Shown: one piece after another, positions 37,734 to 46,439 of the stretch
How positions within the stretch are numbered: position 1 is the first letter of the stretch
Layout: the number at the start of each line of letters is the position of its first letter
Assembly (NCBI GenBank): GCA_005801205.1
Contig: SYDJ01000054.1
Location: 1-46,439 of the forward strand
Length of the DNA: 46,439 nt
Direction: 5' to 3'
Origin: Gammaproteobacteria bacterium
GTDB lineage: Bacteria; Pseudomonadota; Gammaproteobacteria; Pseudomonadales; Cellvibrionaceae
Notes under the pieces: model-generated
Database searches by the model: none
What the model was told of the DNA's origin: nothing
Seen by the model: the letters and a program-made list of their open reading frames with translations, nothing else
Program-made: the position numbers and the translations under genes

Positions 37734-40700
37734 TCAATCCAGCAATTCATGTAGGATATTTTCAATTTGAATAATAATATCCCTGCTCAAAGTAAAAGAT
37801 CGGGACGGGTGATAATAGGGATTTTTATAAATAACACCACCTTCATAGCCAGGAATTTCTATTCGGATGATTAACTTCCCATCTTTAATGTCAACCATAA
37901 TATAAACACGATCTTTTGAAATTAAATCTGGGCTAATATCTTTGTAATTTGAGTTGATATAACTGGGAGTCATCAATTGATTGTTAGTTAGATTGAAGTT
38001 GGTACCAAGATCATAGCGATTTCCTGTATCGTAATTAATGAGAATTTGTGATTGAGGAAAAGTTTTATATTCAGGCTTCTCCAAAATATTTTTATTCCAT
38101 TTGTAACTTAAAGCAAGCTTTGGTAAGGCCTCTCTTTCACTGCTGATATGACGAAGAGACGATAAAACTGGTAAATCAAATCTAGAGTTAATTAGTAAAG
38201 GAGCATTGTATGCTATATCGCCAATAGTGCTAGTGTTATCGAAGTCGGAAAATATTGGACCTCTTCCACTATTGATGATCTCGAGTAATGTAATATTATT
38301 TTTTGTCCAAGCAGAAAACACTCGCGCTATCGCAAGTAGTATTACATCAAAGGCATTAATTCCTTGTTGGGAAATTTTTGAGGAATATAAAACACTTGTT
38401 TTTTCGGTCGAAAGACTATTGGCTGACATTGTTTTTTCTAAACACTTCCGTAACGGGGCCGTGATAATCTCCTTTTGCCATAGGCATTGTATACTAGCCA
38501 ATTCAGCTTCATTGGCCCAGTCGGTATCATCTAAAAAATCATCTGAAACTTTATCGTGCGGCAAACTGAGCACGTGATCCCAAGGCTTGCTTTTCCAATA
38601 TTGAAGATCTTGCGCCCAGTAATTTTTGGCATTACTACTAATCACGTCATACCATTCTATGATATTGGTATAATGTTTTCTTGTATTGTAGCTTTCGCCT
38701 TTTAGTAAAGAACTTAATATTTCGTCAAAATCATTCATTACAATTTCAATTGAAAACCCATCTAAAATGTTATGATGCCAAATAATAAAAAGACGTTTTG
38801 GGTTGTGTTCACCACAATTGAATAAATATGCTTTGAATAGTTCATCATCCTCTGTAAATGAAAACGCATTTGAGGGTATGGTAGCGACATATTCATCACA
38901 GTTTAGCCAGGCATCCTCGCAAATATCTAGTTCATTGGGTATTGAAAAATCTTTATAGATTACATTGAATATTTCCTTCGTATGTCTAAACGTATGAACT
39001 AAATTTCCAGCTGAATTAATATATTGTCTTGAGTTTAATATTGGATGCATCTCTCTTAGTAGAGAAAATGCGCTTTGTAATAGCTCAAAAGTAATAGCGG
39101 TAGATTGTATATCTAAAAAAATAGAGCCGGTATGGTGTGCTATAACATTCAACGTTTTATTTTTATTAAATAGCCTATTAACTGGTATGGAGTACTCAAT
39201 TGAAGCATCAAATGCTTCGGCAATGATTTCTGGTGTTGTTAAAATATTCTGTTCTATAAATCGCGCACTTTCTTCTATTCTTGGGTATTGAAAGATATGA
39301 CTAATTTTAAATCTATCATCTATTTCTAGATTAATTTTACGCACCAAGCGTGCAGCAAGTAGTGAGTTTCCACCTAGCTGGAAAAAATTGTCAGTAATTC
39401 CAATGGGATTAATTTTTAATATTTCATGCCACATGTTGCACAGTGCTTGTTCAATTTGTGTGCGTGGGGCAATATAGGTCGCTTGTAAGATAGATATGTC
39501 TGGCTCAGGTAGCGCTTTGCGATCCACTTTGCCATTCGGTGTTAAGGGTAAAGATTCCAACAAGACAAACGCTGAAGGCACCATGTAATGCGGCAACACA
39601 TCACGGCAATATTTCGTTAGCGCACGTTTGCTCGGAGCCGCACTTTGCGCAAGCTTCTGGAGCTGACCTAAAGACTCAAAGCCTTGCAATGCAGAAGTAC
39701 TATCCATCCAATCAATCAAACACGCGACCTCATCAACACCGGCCTCTTTGAGACGATTAATAATCGGCAAGGTGCTTTGCGGCGTCCCAATTAAGGACGC
39801 TGTACGCGTATAACGCTCAAACGCAAACTCAACGACACGATCTAAATCAGTTTCACTGTAACCTTCTGTTGATATATCGAGGCTTTTAAGCAGCGGTAAT
39901 AGCAAGGAAATGTGCGCACGCATGTAGGTCATAAAAGGCACGCGAGCCTGCTCTAGAGTTTTCGCCAAGTCCTCACCAAGATAGGTGTGGATCATCAGGG
40001 TCACGCGATAGTGTTTGGGATTGTGTCCATGCTTCGAGAGGGATTCACGATACAGAACCAATTTTTCTTCCAGTTCTTCAATGGTTTGTCCCAGCAAGTG
40101 GGTTAACAGATGCGCTCCTATGCGACCAGCTTCAATAAAGGTTTCCGGATTGCCTGCAGCCGTAATCCATAGGGGTAATTTTGTTTGCACCGGTTGCGGG
40201 TATACTTTGACCTCTACATCTCTACCATTACCATCTTTACGACTAATTGAGTCTCCTGACCATAAACGTTTGAGATCTTTGATGCCGTTAATAACAGCAT
40301 CTTTGCGCGATGCGAAATTATGCGGCGCCAAAACAAAATCGCGAGTGTGCCAACCGCTGGCAATCGCAAGACCTACACGACCATTAGACAAGTTATCAAC
40401 AACCGACCATTCTTCGGCAACACGAATCGGATCATGGAGCGGCAAAACCACACTGCCGGAACGCAATTTTACGCGCGTAGTCTGGGTGGCAATCGCAGCA
40501 CTTAATATGGCTGGGTTGGGGTATAAACCACCCACCGGATCAAAGTGACGCTCCGGTGTCCAGATCGCTTCAAAGCCTTCGTCATCCGCAAATTTCGCGG
40601 CTTTTAAATACAAATCGTATTTGTTGTCCTGGGTATCATTATCAGCACCGAAATAAAAGAGACTAAAAGAAATATCGGTTTTGCTTTTGCTGTAATCTTT

Positions 40701-43700
40701 GTTTTCACTGTTGTCATTTTGCTCTTCAGCGGATGTGGGTACAACGTAAGCTACCAGTTGTTTGTCTCCGGTCTGCGTTTCCTTTGCTACCACAACACTA
40801 TCTTTAATCCGTGGGTGTTGCATCAACGTATTTTCAATCTCACCTAACTCAATACGGAATCCACGGATTTTCACTTGATGATCGATACGGCCTAAAAATT
40901 CCAAATTACCATCCGGTAACCAACGCACCAAATCGCCGGTTTTATACAAGCGTTCGCTGCTGGCGGGATTGGTTTTATCGTAAAACGGATTGGGAATAAA
41001 TTTTTCAGCCGTTAATTCGGGGCGATGCAAATAACCACGAGTAACTCCAGCACCGCCAATTAACAATTCACCCGCAACCCCTACAGGGGCAAGTTCCAAG
41101 CTCTTAGTCGCAATATAAATTTGCGTGTTAGCAATGGGTTGTCCCATAAATATTTGATCAGACTTGGGCAAGATTTGCTGCGTGGTTGACCAGATGGTAG
41201 TTTCTGTCGGGCCATACATATTCCACAATCCGACCTGCGCTTTGTTAAGTAATTCAGTGGCCAAGTGCAAACCTAATGCTTCACCACCGCACAACACTTT
41301 GAGCGGTGATTCAAGCTGCCAATTTGCATCCAACAACATTTTCCATGTGGCTGGGGTTGCTTGCATCACAGATACACAGTGTTGCTTGATTAACTCAGAC
41401 AGCGCATCTGGATTTATCGTCACCTCTTTGGCTGCAACAATTAATTTTGCACCACCGACTAAAGGTAAAAACAATTCCAAGCCATGAATATCAAACGAGG
41501 TAGAGGTCACGGCTAACAAACAATCTTCGGTGTTAAAACCTGGCTTATCGCGCATTCCCGTTAAGAAATTCACAACATTTGTGTGCTCAACCATTACCCC
41601 TTTCGGATTGCCCGTCGAACCCGAGGTATAAATCACATAGGCCAAGTGATTTGAGGTTAAGCCTAATGCGCTTGTGTTGGGGTTTTCTGTCGATTGTGTT
41701 TGTAATTGTTGTTGAAGATTTTCATCATCAAGATACACGGCTTGTGCATCACTCACCGGCGTGGTTTCGCGCAGATGACGTTGTGTTAATACGGTTGTCA
41801 GATTGGCATTGTCGAGCATGTATTTTAGACGCGTATCGGGATACTCCGGATCCAGCGGTACATAAGCACCACCCGCTTTTAGAATCGCCAATATACTAAT
41901 AACCATTTCCAGCGAGCGTTCCACACAAATACCCACCAAGGCATCGGGTTTAACCTGCTTCTCGTTGATAAGGTAATGCGCCAGCTGATTCGCCTTGGTG
42001 TTGAGTTCCCCGTAGGTGAGTTGCTGCTTTTCAAAGACTACCGCGATGGCATCGGGATTTTTCTCGACCTGAGCCTCAAACAACTCATGAATGCATTTAT
42101 CGTTCGGATAATCTGTTCTTGTATTGTTCCAGTCCACTAACAATTGCTGGCGTTCTTGTGCACTGAGCATTTCAACTTTAAAAACGCTTTCGTTCGGCTT
42201 AGCAATTAATGCTTCGAGTAATAATTCAAAGTGATTTGCCATACGAGCAATAGTTTTCGATTCAAACAAATCCGTGTTGTATTCCCAGTTTAGTTTCAAT
42301 CCATCAAGGCTTTCGTTCACATATAACGTTAAATCATATTTAGCAATCCCGACATGCTGTTCCGCAGCAGCGAGTATTAAGCCGGGAATATCCAGAGCGC
42401 CCTCTTCATTGTTTTGTAAAACTAACATCACTTGAAATAATGGGCTATGACTAAGGTTTCGTTCTGGCTGTAGCCGCTCGACGATTTTTTCAAAGGGTAC
42501 TTGTTGATGTGCATAGGCATCAAGCAACATAGCTTTGCTTTGGTTGAGTAATGTTGAAAAGCTGGGGTTTTCTGATAAATCACTACGCAGAACGAGAGTG
42601 TTGACAAAAAAACCAATTAACTCAGCTATCCCAGCGTGCTCACGATTAGCAATTGGGCTTCCCACCACAATATCTGTTTCATTGCTATAGCGTGATAACA
42701 ACACAGAGAAGGTTGCGTGTAATCCCATAAACAGTGTCGCGCCTTGGGATTGGCAAAGTTGATTTAGAGCAGAGCGAGTCGTGTTTGTAATGTGTGATTT
42801 GTAAACATCTCCTTCAAAGCTTTGCTGGTTGGGTCGAATTCGATCGAGTGGCAGGCTGTGTACAACCGGTAAGTTGGAAAGTTGTTTAGCCCAGTAACTT
42901 AATTGCTGCTCTAGCACCTCGCCTTGCAGCCAACTGCGTTGCCAATGGGCATAGTCGGCATACTGAATAGATAGAGGCGGCAAGGGATTGGTATCACCAC
43001 GGCTGTAGGCGCTATAGAGAGCGCATAGCTCATTCAAAAATATCGACAATGACCAACCATCAGAGGCTATATGGTGCATAACCACGAGAAGAAAATGCTC
43101 ATCTTCTGCGATTTTCAATAACTCAGCGCGCAGCATCACATCCGTACTTAAATCAAATACATGATGGGCTTCTGCTAGTATCCGCTCAGTTTTTTGTAAG
43201 TGACAAGCACCTTCTTCTAAGGCAGATAAATCAGTCATTGTGATTAGAAATGGTCTGGCGGCCTGAATGATTTGTATCGGCTGCCCATCATCGCCTACTG
43301 CAAAACAGGTGCGAAGGCTTTCATGGCGTTCGATAATAGAATTAAAGGCTGCAGTGAGCGCACTGTAATTTAGGTGACCTGAGAGTGTTAACCCGCCGGG
43401 CAGATTGTAATGCGCACTGCCTCCATCGATTTGATCCAGAATCCATAATCGTTGCTGAGCAAATGAAGGCAGTAATACCTTTTCCCGAGATGTTTTTGCT
43501 AGCGCTATATATATTGAATTATTTTCTAGCGCCGATATTTCCTCTACTAATGCTTCCACTGTTGGAGAGGTAAAAAAAGTTTTTAAGGGCAGGGTTATCT
43601 TAAAGACTTGATTAATGCGTGCAACTAATCGCGTGGCTGATAGGGAGTGTCCGCCCAATTTGAAGAAATTATCTGTAATACCTACACGCTCTGAACTTAG

Positions 43701-46439
43701 CGCCTCTTGCCAGATTTCACACATGCGTTCTTCAATTTTTGTGCGTGGCGCAATATAACTATGTTGTTGAGCAGAAAAATTGGGCTCTGGTAAGGCTTTA
43801 CGATCTACTTTTCCATTAGGATTTAAAGGGAATGTATCTATTTTTTGGATAATAGAAGGACACATATAATCTGGAAGATATTGATTTAAATGCGCACGAA
43901 TATTATCAGCGATTATTGTTTGATCCAGATCTTCTGAAATCAATGTAAAATATAATATCAAAATTTGATCATTTTCTTGAATATCAAATACATGGGCAAT
44001 AGCTTGCTTTACACCTTCAACCTGTAGTGCGAGAGTTTCAATTTCGCCACATTCTATCCGTACACCGCGGACACTAACCTGAAAATCAACCCGCCCTAAA
44101 AATTCGTAATGACCATTAGCTAATCTCTTTACCCTATCGCCAGATTTATAGAGCCGCTGAGTTGCATCAAACGGATTAACGATAAATTTTTCGCTTGTTA
44201 TTTCTGGTTGATTGATATATTCCGTCGCTAAAGATAGGCCTCCAATATGAAGCTCCCCAGGAATACCGATAGGTTGATGTTGATACTGTTCATTCAATAC
44301 ATAAAATTCAGTATTGGGGTGGGGTTTACCAATGCAGTAATTGATTGCTGATCCTTCTTTCATATCATAGCTGCTACAGACCACAGCTAACTCTGTCATT
44401 CCATAGAGTTCTAGTAGGCGAACATGTGGACGCCAAGATTTAATATCTTTTAATAATTTATCAGGTACAGCTTCGCCGCCAACTAATAACAAACGTAAAT
44501 TAGGGTAGGAGTGGCTGCCACCCTTTTCAATTAATAAATCTAACCATATACGCATTAAACTTGGAACAGCATGTAAAACAGTGACTTTATCCGTCAAGTG
44601 CGTTAGCAAATCAATATTTAGGATGTCGGCTTTTTGTAAAATTAAAACCGTGCCACCGGAAATAAGCGGTAGTAAAATTTCAAGTAAAGAAACCCCAAAT
44701 GCTTGTGAGCCTATAGTTGGCATTGAATCTCTATTGTCTATCTGCATAAGCGATTGATTTGCAATCAGCGAATAAAATAGACTCTTATGTGATACCAGAA
44801 CACCCTTTGGTTTTCCTGTAGAGCCTGATGTATAAATGATGTACGCCGGCGACTCCAGATTACATGCTACTGGTAAAAAATTAGCTGCTGTATTGCGCAG
44901 CATGTCACCAGTACGCAATATAGATATTGGGATATTAAATTCAAAACTAAACGATTCATCCGTAATTAATACATCCACGGCTGAGTCTTTAATCATGAAC
45001 TCAAGCCTTTCTTTGGGATAATAAGGATCCAAAGGGACGTAGACTGCGCCCATTTTCAATATGGCAAAAAATGTAAATATCATTTCTGCCGATTTATGTA
45101 AGCACACACCAACTCGTTTAATATTTGGATTATTTTCGAGTAAGTTAGCTGCTATTTTATTGGCACTGTCATTAAGCTCACGATAGGTAAACTGCCGGTC
45201 ACCTTGAATAATCGCAATGGCATCAGGGGACGAAAGGATTTTATCTTCAATGAGTTGGTGCACGCATTTTTCTGGTGGAAATAAGGATCTATTTATTGTT
45301 TTAGGGATATCGTCCTTGTCAACTAAGGGAAGTCTATAGATTTCACTATTTGGTATTGATATTAAAGCGTCTAATAAGCGAATGAAATGCGTAGAAAACA
45401 TTTCAATTGTTTTATGTTCAAATAAAGCAGTATTGTACTCCCACTCAAGTATAAAGCGTTCATCCTTGGGCGTTATGTGTAAGCTAAAATCAAATTTAGA
45501 TACCTTTTGTTTTTGAGTTATAGGTGCAATGTCTGCGCCCTGTAAATGTAAGTTATCAGGAGCATTGTCATGCATTACTAACATTATCTGAATAAGAGCG
45601 TTATAGCTTAAATCTCTTTGTGGTTGAATATGATCAACTAAGGCATCGAAAGGGAAGCTTTGATGCTTTAAGGCATCGTTATTAATTTCAACTGCCTGCG
45701 CCAGTAAGGCTGAAAAGGTGAGATCATTTGATAACTGGTAGCGTAGAGCCAATGTATTAACAAATAATCCAATGTTATTGATAAACGCTGTGGGGTATCT
45801 ATTCGCAGAGGCGATTCCAAATAAAATATCTTTTTCGCTGCTATAGCGAGATAAGAGTGCTGCAAATGCAGCTTGAAAAATAACAAAAGGTGTTGTCTTG
45901 TTGTGCTGGGCAGCTACAACTAAGCCAGTACCTAGTGATAAAGGCAGTTCGTTGGAATAAAAATCACCGGTAATTGACTGGTTGCTTGGGCGTAAAAAGT
46001 CAGTCGGAATGCTATGAAGATGTGGTGCGCCCTTTAATGTATTTATCCAATAGTTTTTTGATTCAATATAATCTTGAGATTCAAGCCATTTTTTCTGCCA
46101 AATTGCATAATCACTGTATTGATAATTGCTGCCAAGATTTGGAAAGTTTTCTTCTGTAGAAGGATTAATAAACCAATTATAAGCTTGGTTTATATCATTA
46201 ATTAATTTTTTTGCGCTTAATCCATCTGCTGCTATGTGATGCACATTAATACTAATAATAGATTCAGTGATCGATAGCTTTATTATTCTGACTTTTATTG
46301 GCCATTCAGTCTCAAGAAGAAATTTATGATTTGCGTCTTTTTCAAGCAATTCCAATGCTTTAGTTTCTTTATTGTCAAAATACGAAATGTCAGTCTCATC
46401 TATATCGATATCCTTTTCTCTATTAACGAGCTGGATATA
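37734..46439 (-). CDS. Non-ribosomal peptide synthetase, 5' truncated by window edge: C(partial)-A1-PCP-C-A2[LLM monooxygenase]-PCP-C-terminal condensation-like domain
   Basis: Frame open to 46439. HHIAADG, YTSGSTGKPKG, LGGHSL, HHIASDG, YTSGSTGNPKG, embedded LLM domain, NGKVDR, LGGNSL, HHNILDG. Confidence 0.95.
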   Translation of the reverse strand, partial: YIQLVNREKDIDIDETDISYFDNKETKALELLEKDANHKFLLETEWPIKVRIIKLSITESIISINVHHIAADGLSAKKLINDINQAYNWFINPSTEENFPNLGSNYQYSDYAIWQKKWLESQDYIESKNYWINTLKGAPHLHSIPTDFLRPSNQSITGDFYSNELPLSLGTGLVVAAQHNKTTPFVIFQAAFAALLSRYSSEKDILFGIASANRYPTAFINNIGLFVNTLALRYQLSNDLTFSALLAQAVEINNDALKHQSFPFDALVDHIQPQRDLSYNALIQIMLVMHDNAPDNLHLQGADIAPITQKQKVSKFDFSLHITPKDERFILEWEYNTALFEHKTIEMFSTHFIRLLDALISIPNSEIYRLPLVDKDDIPKTINRSLFPPEKCVHQLIEDKILSSPDAIAIIQGDRQFTYRELNDSANKIAANLLENNPNIKRVGVCLHKSAEMIFTFFAILKMGAVYVPLDPYYPKERLEFMIKDSAVDVLITDESFSFEFNIPISILRTGDMLRNTAANFLPVACNLESPAYIIYTSGSTGKPKGVLVSHKSLFYSLIANQSLMQIDNRDSMPTIGSQAFGVSLLEILLPLISGGTVLILQKADILNIDLLTHLTDKVTVLHAVPSLMRIWLDLLIEKGGSHSYPNLRLLLVGGEAVPDKLLKDIKSWRPHVRLLELYGMTELAVVCSSYDMKEGSAINYCIGKPHPNTEFYVLNEQYQHQPIGIPGELHIGGLSLATEYINQPEITSEKFIVNPFDATQRLYKSGDRVKRLANGHYEFLGRVDFQVSVRGVRIECGEIETLALQVEGVKQAIAHVFDIQENDQILILYFTLISEDLDQTIIADNIRAHLNQYLPDYMCPSIIQKIDTFPLNPNGKVDRKALPEPNFSAQQHSYIAPRTKIEERMCEIWQEALSSERVGITDNFFKLGGHSLSATRLVARINQVFKITLPLKTFFTSPTVEALVEEISALENNSIYIALAKTSREKVLLPSFAQQRLWILDQIDGGSAHYNLPGGLTLSGHLNYSALTAAFNSIIERHESLRTCFAVGDDGQPIQIIQAARPFLITMTDLSALEEGACHLQKTERILAEAHHVFDLSTDVMLRAELLKIAEDEHFLLVVMHHIASDGWSLSIFLNELCALYSAYSRGDTNPLPPLSIQYADYAHWQRSWLQGEVLEQQLSYWAKQLSNLPVVHSLPLDRIRPNQQSFEGDVYKSHITNTTRSALNQLCQSQGATLFMGLHATFSVLLSRYSNETDIVVGSPIANREHAGIAELIGFFVNTLVLRSDLSENPSFSTLLNQSKAMLLDAYAHQQVPFEKIVERLQPERNLSHSPLFQVMLVLQNNEEGALDIPGLILAAAEQHVGIAKYDLTLYVNESLDGLKLNWEYNTDLFESKTIARMANHFELLLEALIAKPNESVFKVEMLSAQERQQLLVDWNNTRTDYPNDKCIHELFEAQVEKNPDAIAVVFEKQQLTYGELNTKANQLAHYLINEKQVKPDALVGICVERSLEMVISILAILKAGGAYVPLDPEYPDTRLKYMLDNANLTTVLTQRHLRETTPVSDAQAVYLDDENLQQQLQTQSTENPNTSALGLTSNHLAYVIYTSGSTGNPKGVMVEHTNVVNFLTGMRDKPGFNTEDCLLAVTSTSFDIHGLELFLPLVGGAKLIVAAKEVTINPDALSELIKQHCVSVMQATPATWKMLLDANWQLESPLKVLCGGEALGLHLATELLNKAQVGLWNMYGPTETTIWSTTQQILPKSDQIFMGQPIANTQIYIATKSLELAPVGVAGELLIGGAGVTRGYLHRPELTAEKFIPNPFYDKTNPASSERLYKTGDLVRWLPDGNLEFLGRIDHQVKIRGFRIELGEIENTLMQHPRIKDSVVVAKETQTGDKQLVAYVVPTSAEEQNDNSENKDYSKSKTDISFSLFYFGADNDTQDNKYDLYLKAAKFADDEGFEAIWTPERHFDPVGGLYPNPAILSAAIATQTTRVKLRSGSVVLPLHDPIRVAEEWSVVDNLSNGRVGLAIASGWHTRDFVLAPHNFASRKDAVINGIKDLKRLWSGDSISRKDGNGRDVEVKVYPQPVQTKLPLWITAAGNPETFIEAGRIGAHLLTHLLGQTIEELEEKLVLYRESLSKHGHNPKHYRVTLMIHTYLGEDLAKTLEQARVPFMTYMRAHISLLLPLLKSLDISTEGYSETDLDRVVEFAFERYTRTASLIGTPQSTLPIINRLKEAGVDEVACLIDWMDSTSALQGFESLGQLQKLAQSAAPSKRALTKYCRDVLPHYMVPSAFVLLESLPLTPNGKVDRKALPEPDISILQATYIAPRTQIEQALCNMWHEILKINPIGITDNFFQLGGNSLLAARLVRKINLEIDDRFKISHIFQYPRIEESARFIEQNILTTPEIIAEAFDASIEYSIPVNRLFNKNKTLNVIAHHTGSIFLDIQSTAITFELLQSAFSLLREMHPILNSRQYINSAGNLVHTFRHTKEIFNVIYKDFSIPNELDICEDAWLNCDEYVATIPSNAFSFTEDDELFKAYLFNCGEHNPKRLFIIWHHNILDGFSIEIVMNDFDEILSSLLKGESYNTRKHYTNIIEWYDVISSNAKNYWAQDLQYWKSKPWDHVLSLPHDKVSDDFLDDTDWANEAELASIQCLWQKEIITAPLRKCLEKTMSANSLSTEKTSVLYSSKISQQGINAFDVILLAIARVFSAWTKNNITLLEIINSGRGPIFSDFDNTSTIGDIAYNAPLLINSRFDLPVLSSLRHISSEREALPKLALSYKWNKNILEKPEYKTFPQSQILINYDTGNRYDLGTNFNLTNNQLMTPSYINSNYKDISPDLISKDRVYIMVDIKDGKLIIRIEIPGYEGGVIYKNPYYHPSRSFTLSRDIIIQIENILHELLD
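37737..39230 (-). other. Terminal condensation-like domain of the NRPS, no thioesterase following
   Basis: Follows PCP2 (DNFFQLGGNSLLAARLV); contains FIIWHHNILDGFS (HHxxxDG) and ends the protein. Boundaries approximate. Confidence 0.7.
39650..40690 (-). other. Luciferase-like (FMN-dependent, MupA/Atu3671-type) monooxygenase domain embedded in adenylation domain A2
   Basis: DISFSLFYFGADND...GFEAIWTPERHFDPVGGLYPNPAILSAAIATQTTRVKLRSGSVVLPLHDPIRVAEEWSVVDNLSNGRVGLAIASGWH, between A8 (KIRGFRIELGEIE) and A9/A10 (LPHYMVPSAF...NGKVDR). Boundaries approximate. Confidence 0.88.

Noticed and set aside
39539-41899. Series of plus-strand ORFs opposite the NRPS (e.g. 40015-40548, 41579-41899)
   Set aside because: Antisense to a strongly supported NRPS frame; sequences lack recognisable domain motifs.
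1-46439. CRISPR arrays, tRNA or rRNA genes
   Set aside because: No regularly spaced repeats and no cloverleaf or rRNA-like sequence noticed on reading; a tRNAscan/minced run would be needed to exclude formally.

Overview
Window of about 46.4 kb from a gammaproteobacterial chromosome; Cellvibrio-like is an impression from protein character and gene content and was not tested. Left to right: (1) a zinc-homeostasis cluster at 1-5453 (5'-truncated CobW/COG0523 GTPase, His-rich DUF2796/ZrgA-like lipoprotein, tandem DUF3299 paralogs, ABC ATPase and FtsX-type permease, Zur); (2) a decaying tyrosine recombinase with a traceable nonsense codon and frameshift, followed by a DUF1311/LprI-like protein; (3) cysQ, a hybrid PAS/HisKA/REC-REC kinase, class I adenylate cyclase cyaA, an OmpR-type two-component system and a membrane-anchored DJ-1/PfpI protein; (4) a TetR/SDR pair whose promoter regions share a 19-bp inverted-repeat operator; (5) a RhuM-family protein and PBP1C; (6) a compact five-gene minus-strand operon of unknown role (AAA+ ATPase, small membrane protein, membrane TPR protein, Sel1 protein, large TPR protein); (7) a GH26 mannanase-like protein with no visible signal peptide, a DUF6492 glycosyltransferase-like protein, TolC, a lipoprotein and a putative mannosyltransferase; (8) a cyclic-peptide-type ABC exporter and an edge-truncated NRPS. 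The most notable system is this NRPS, C-A1-PCP-C-A2(embedded luciferase-like monooxygenase)-PCP-Cterm. A2 reads as a near-canonical glycine code, the monooxygenase sits between core motifs A8 and A9, A1 lacks the pocket Asp, and the assembly line ends in a condensation-like domain with no thioesterase. All domain calls come from reading motifs; no searches were run.
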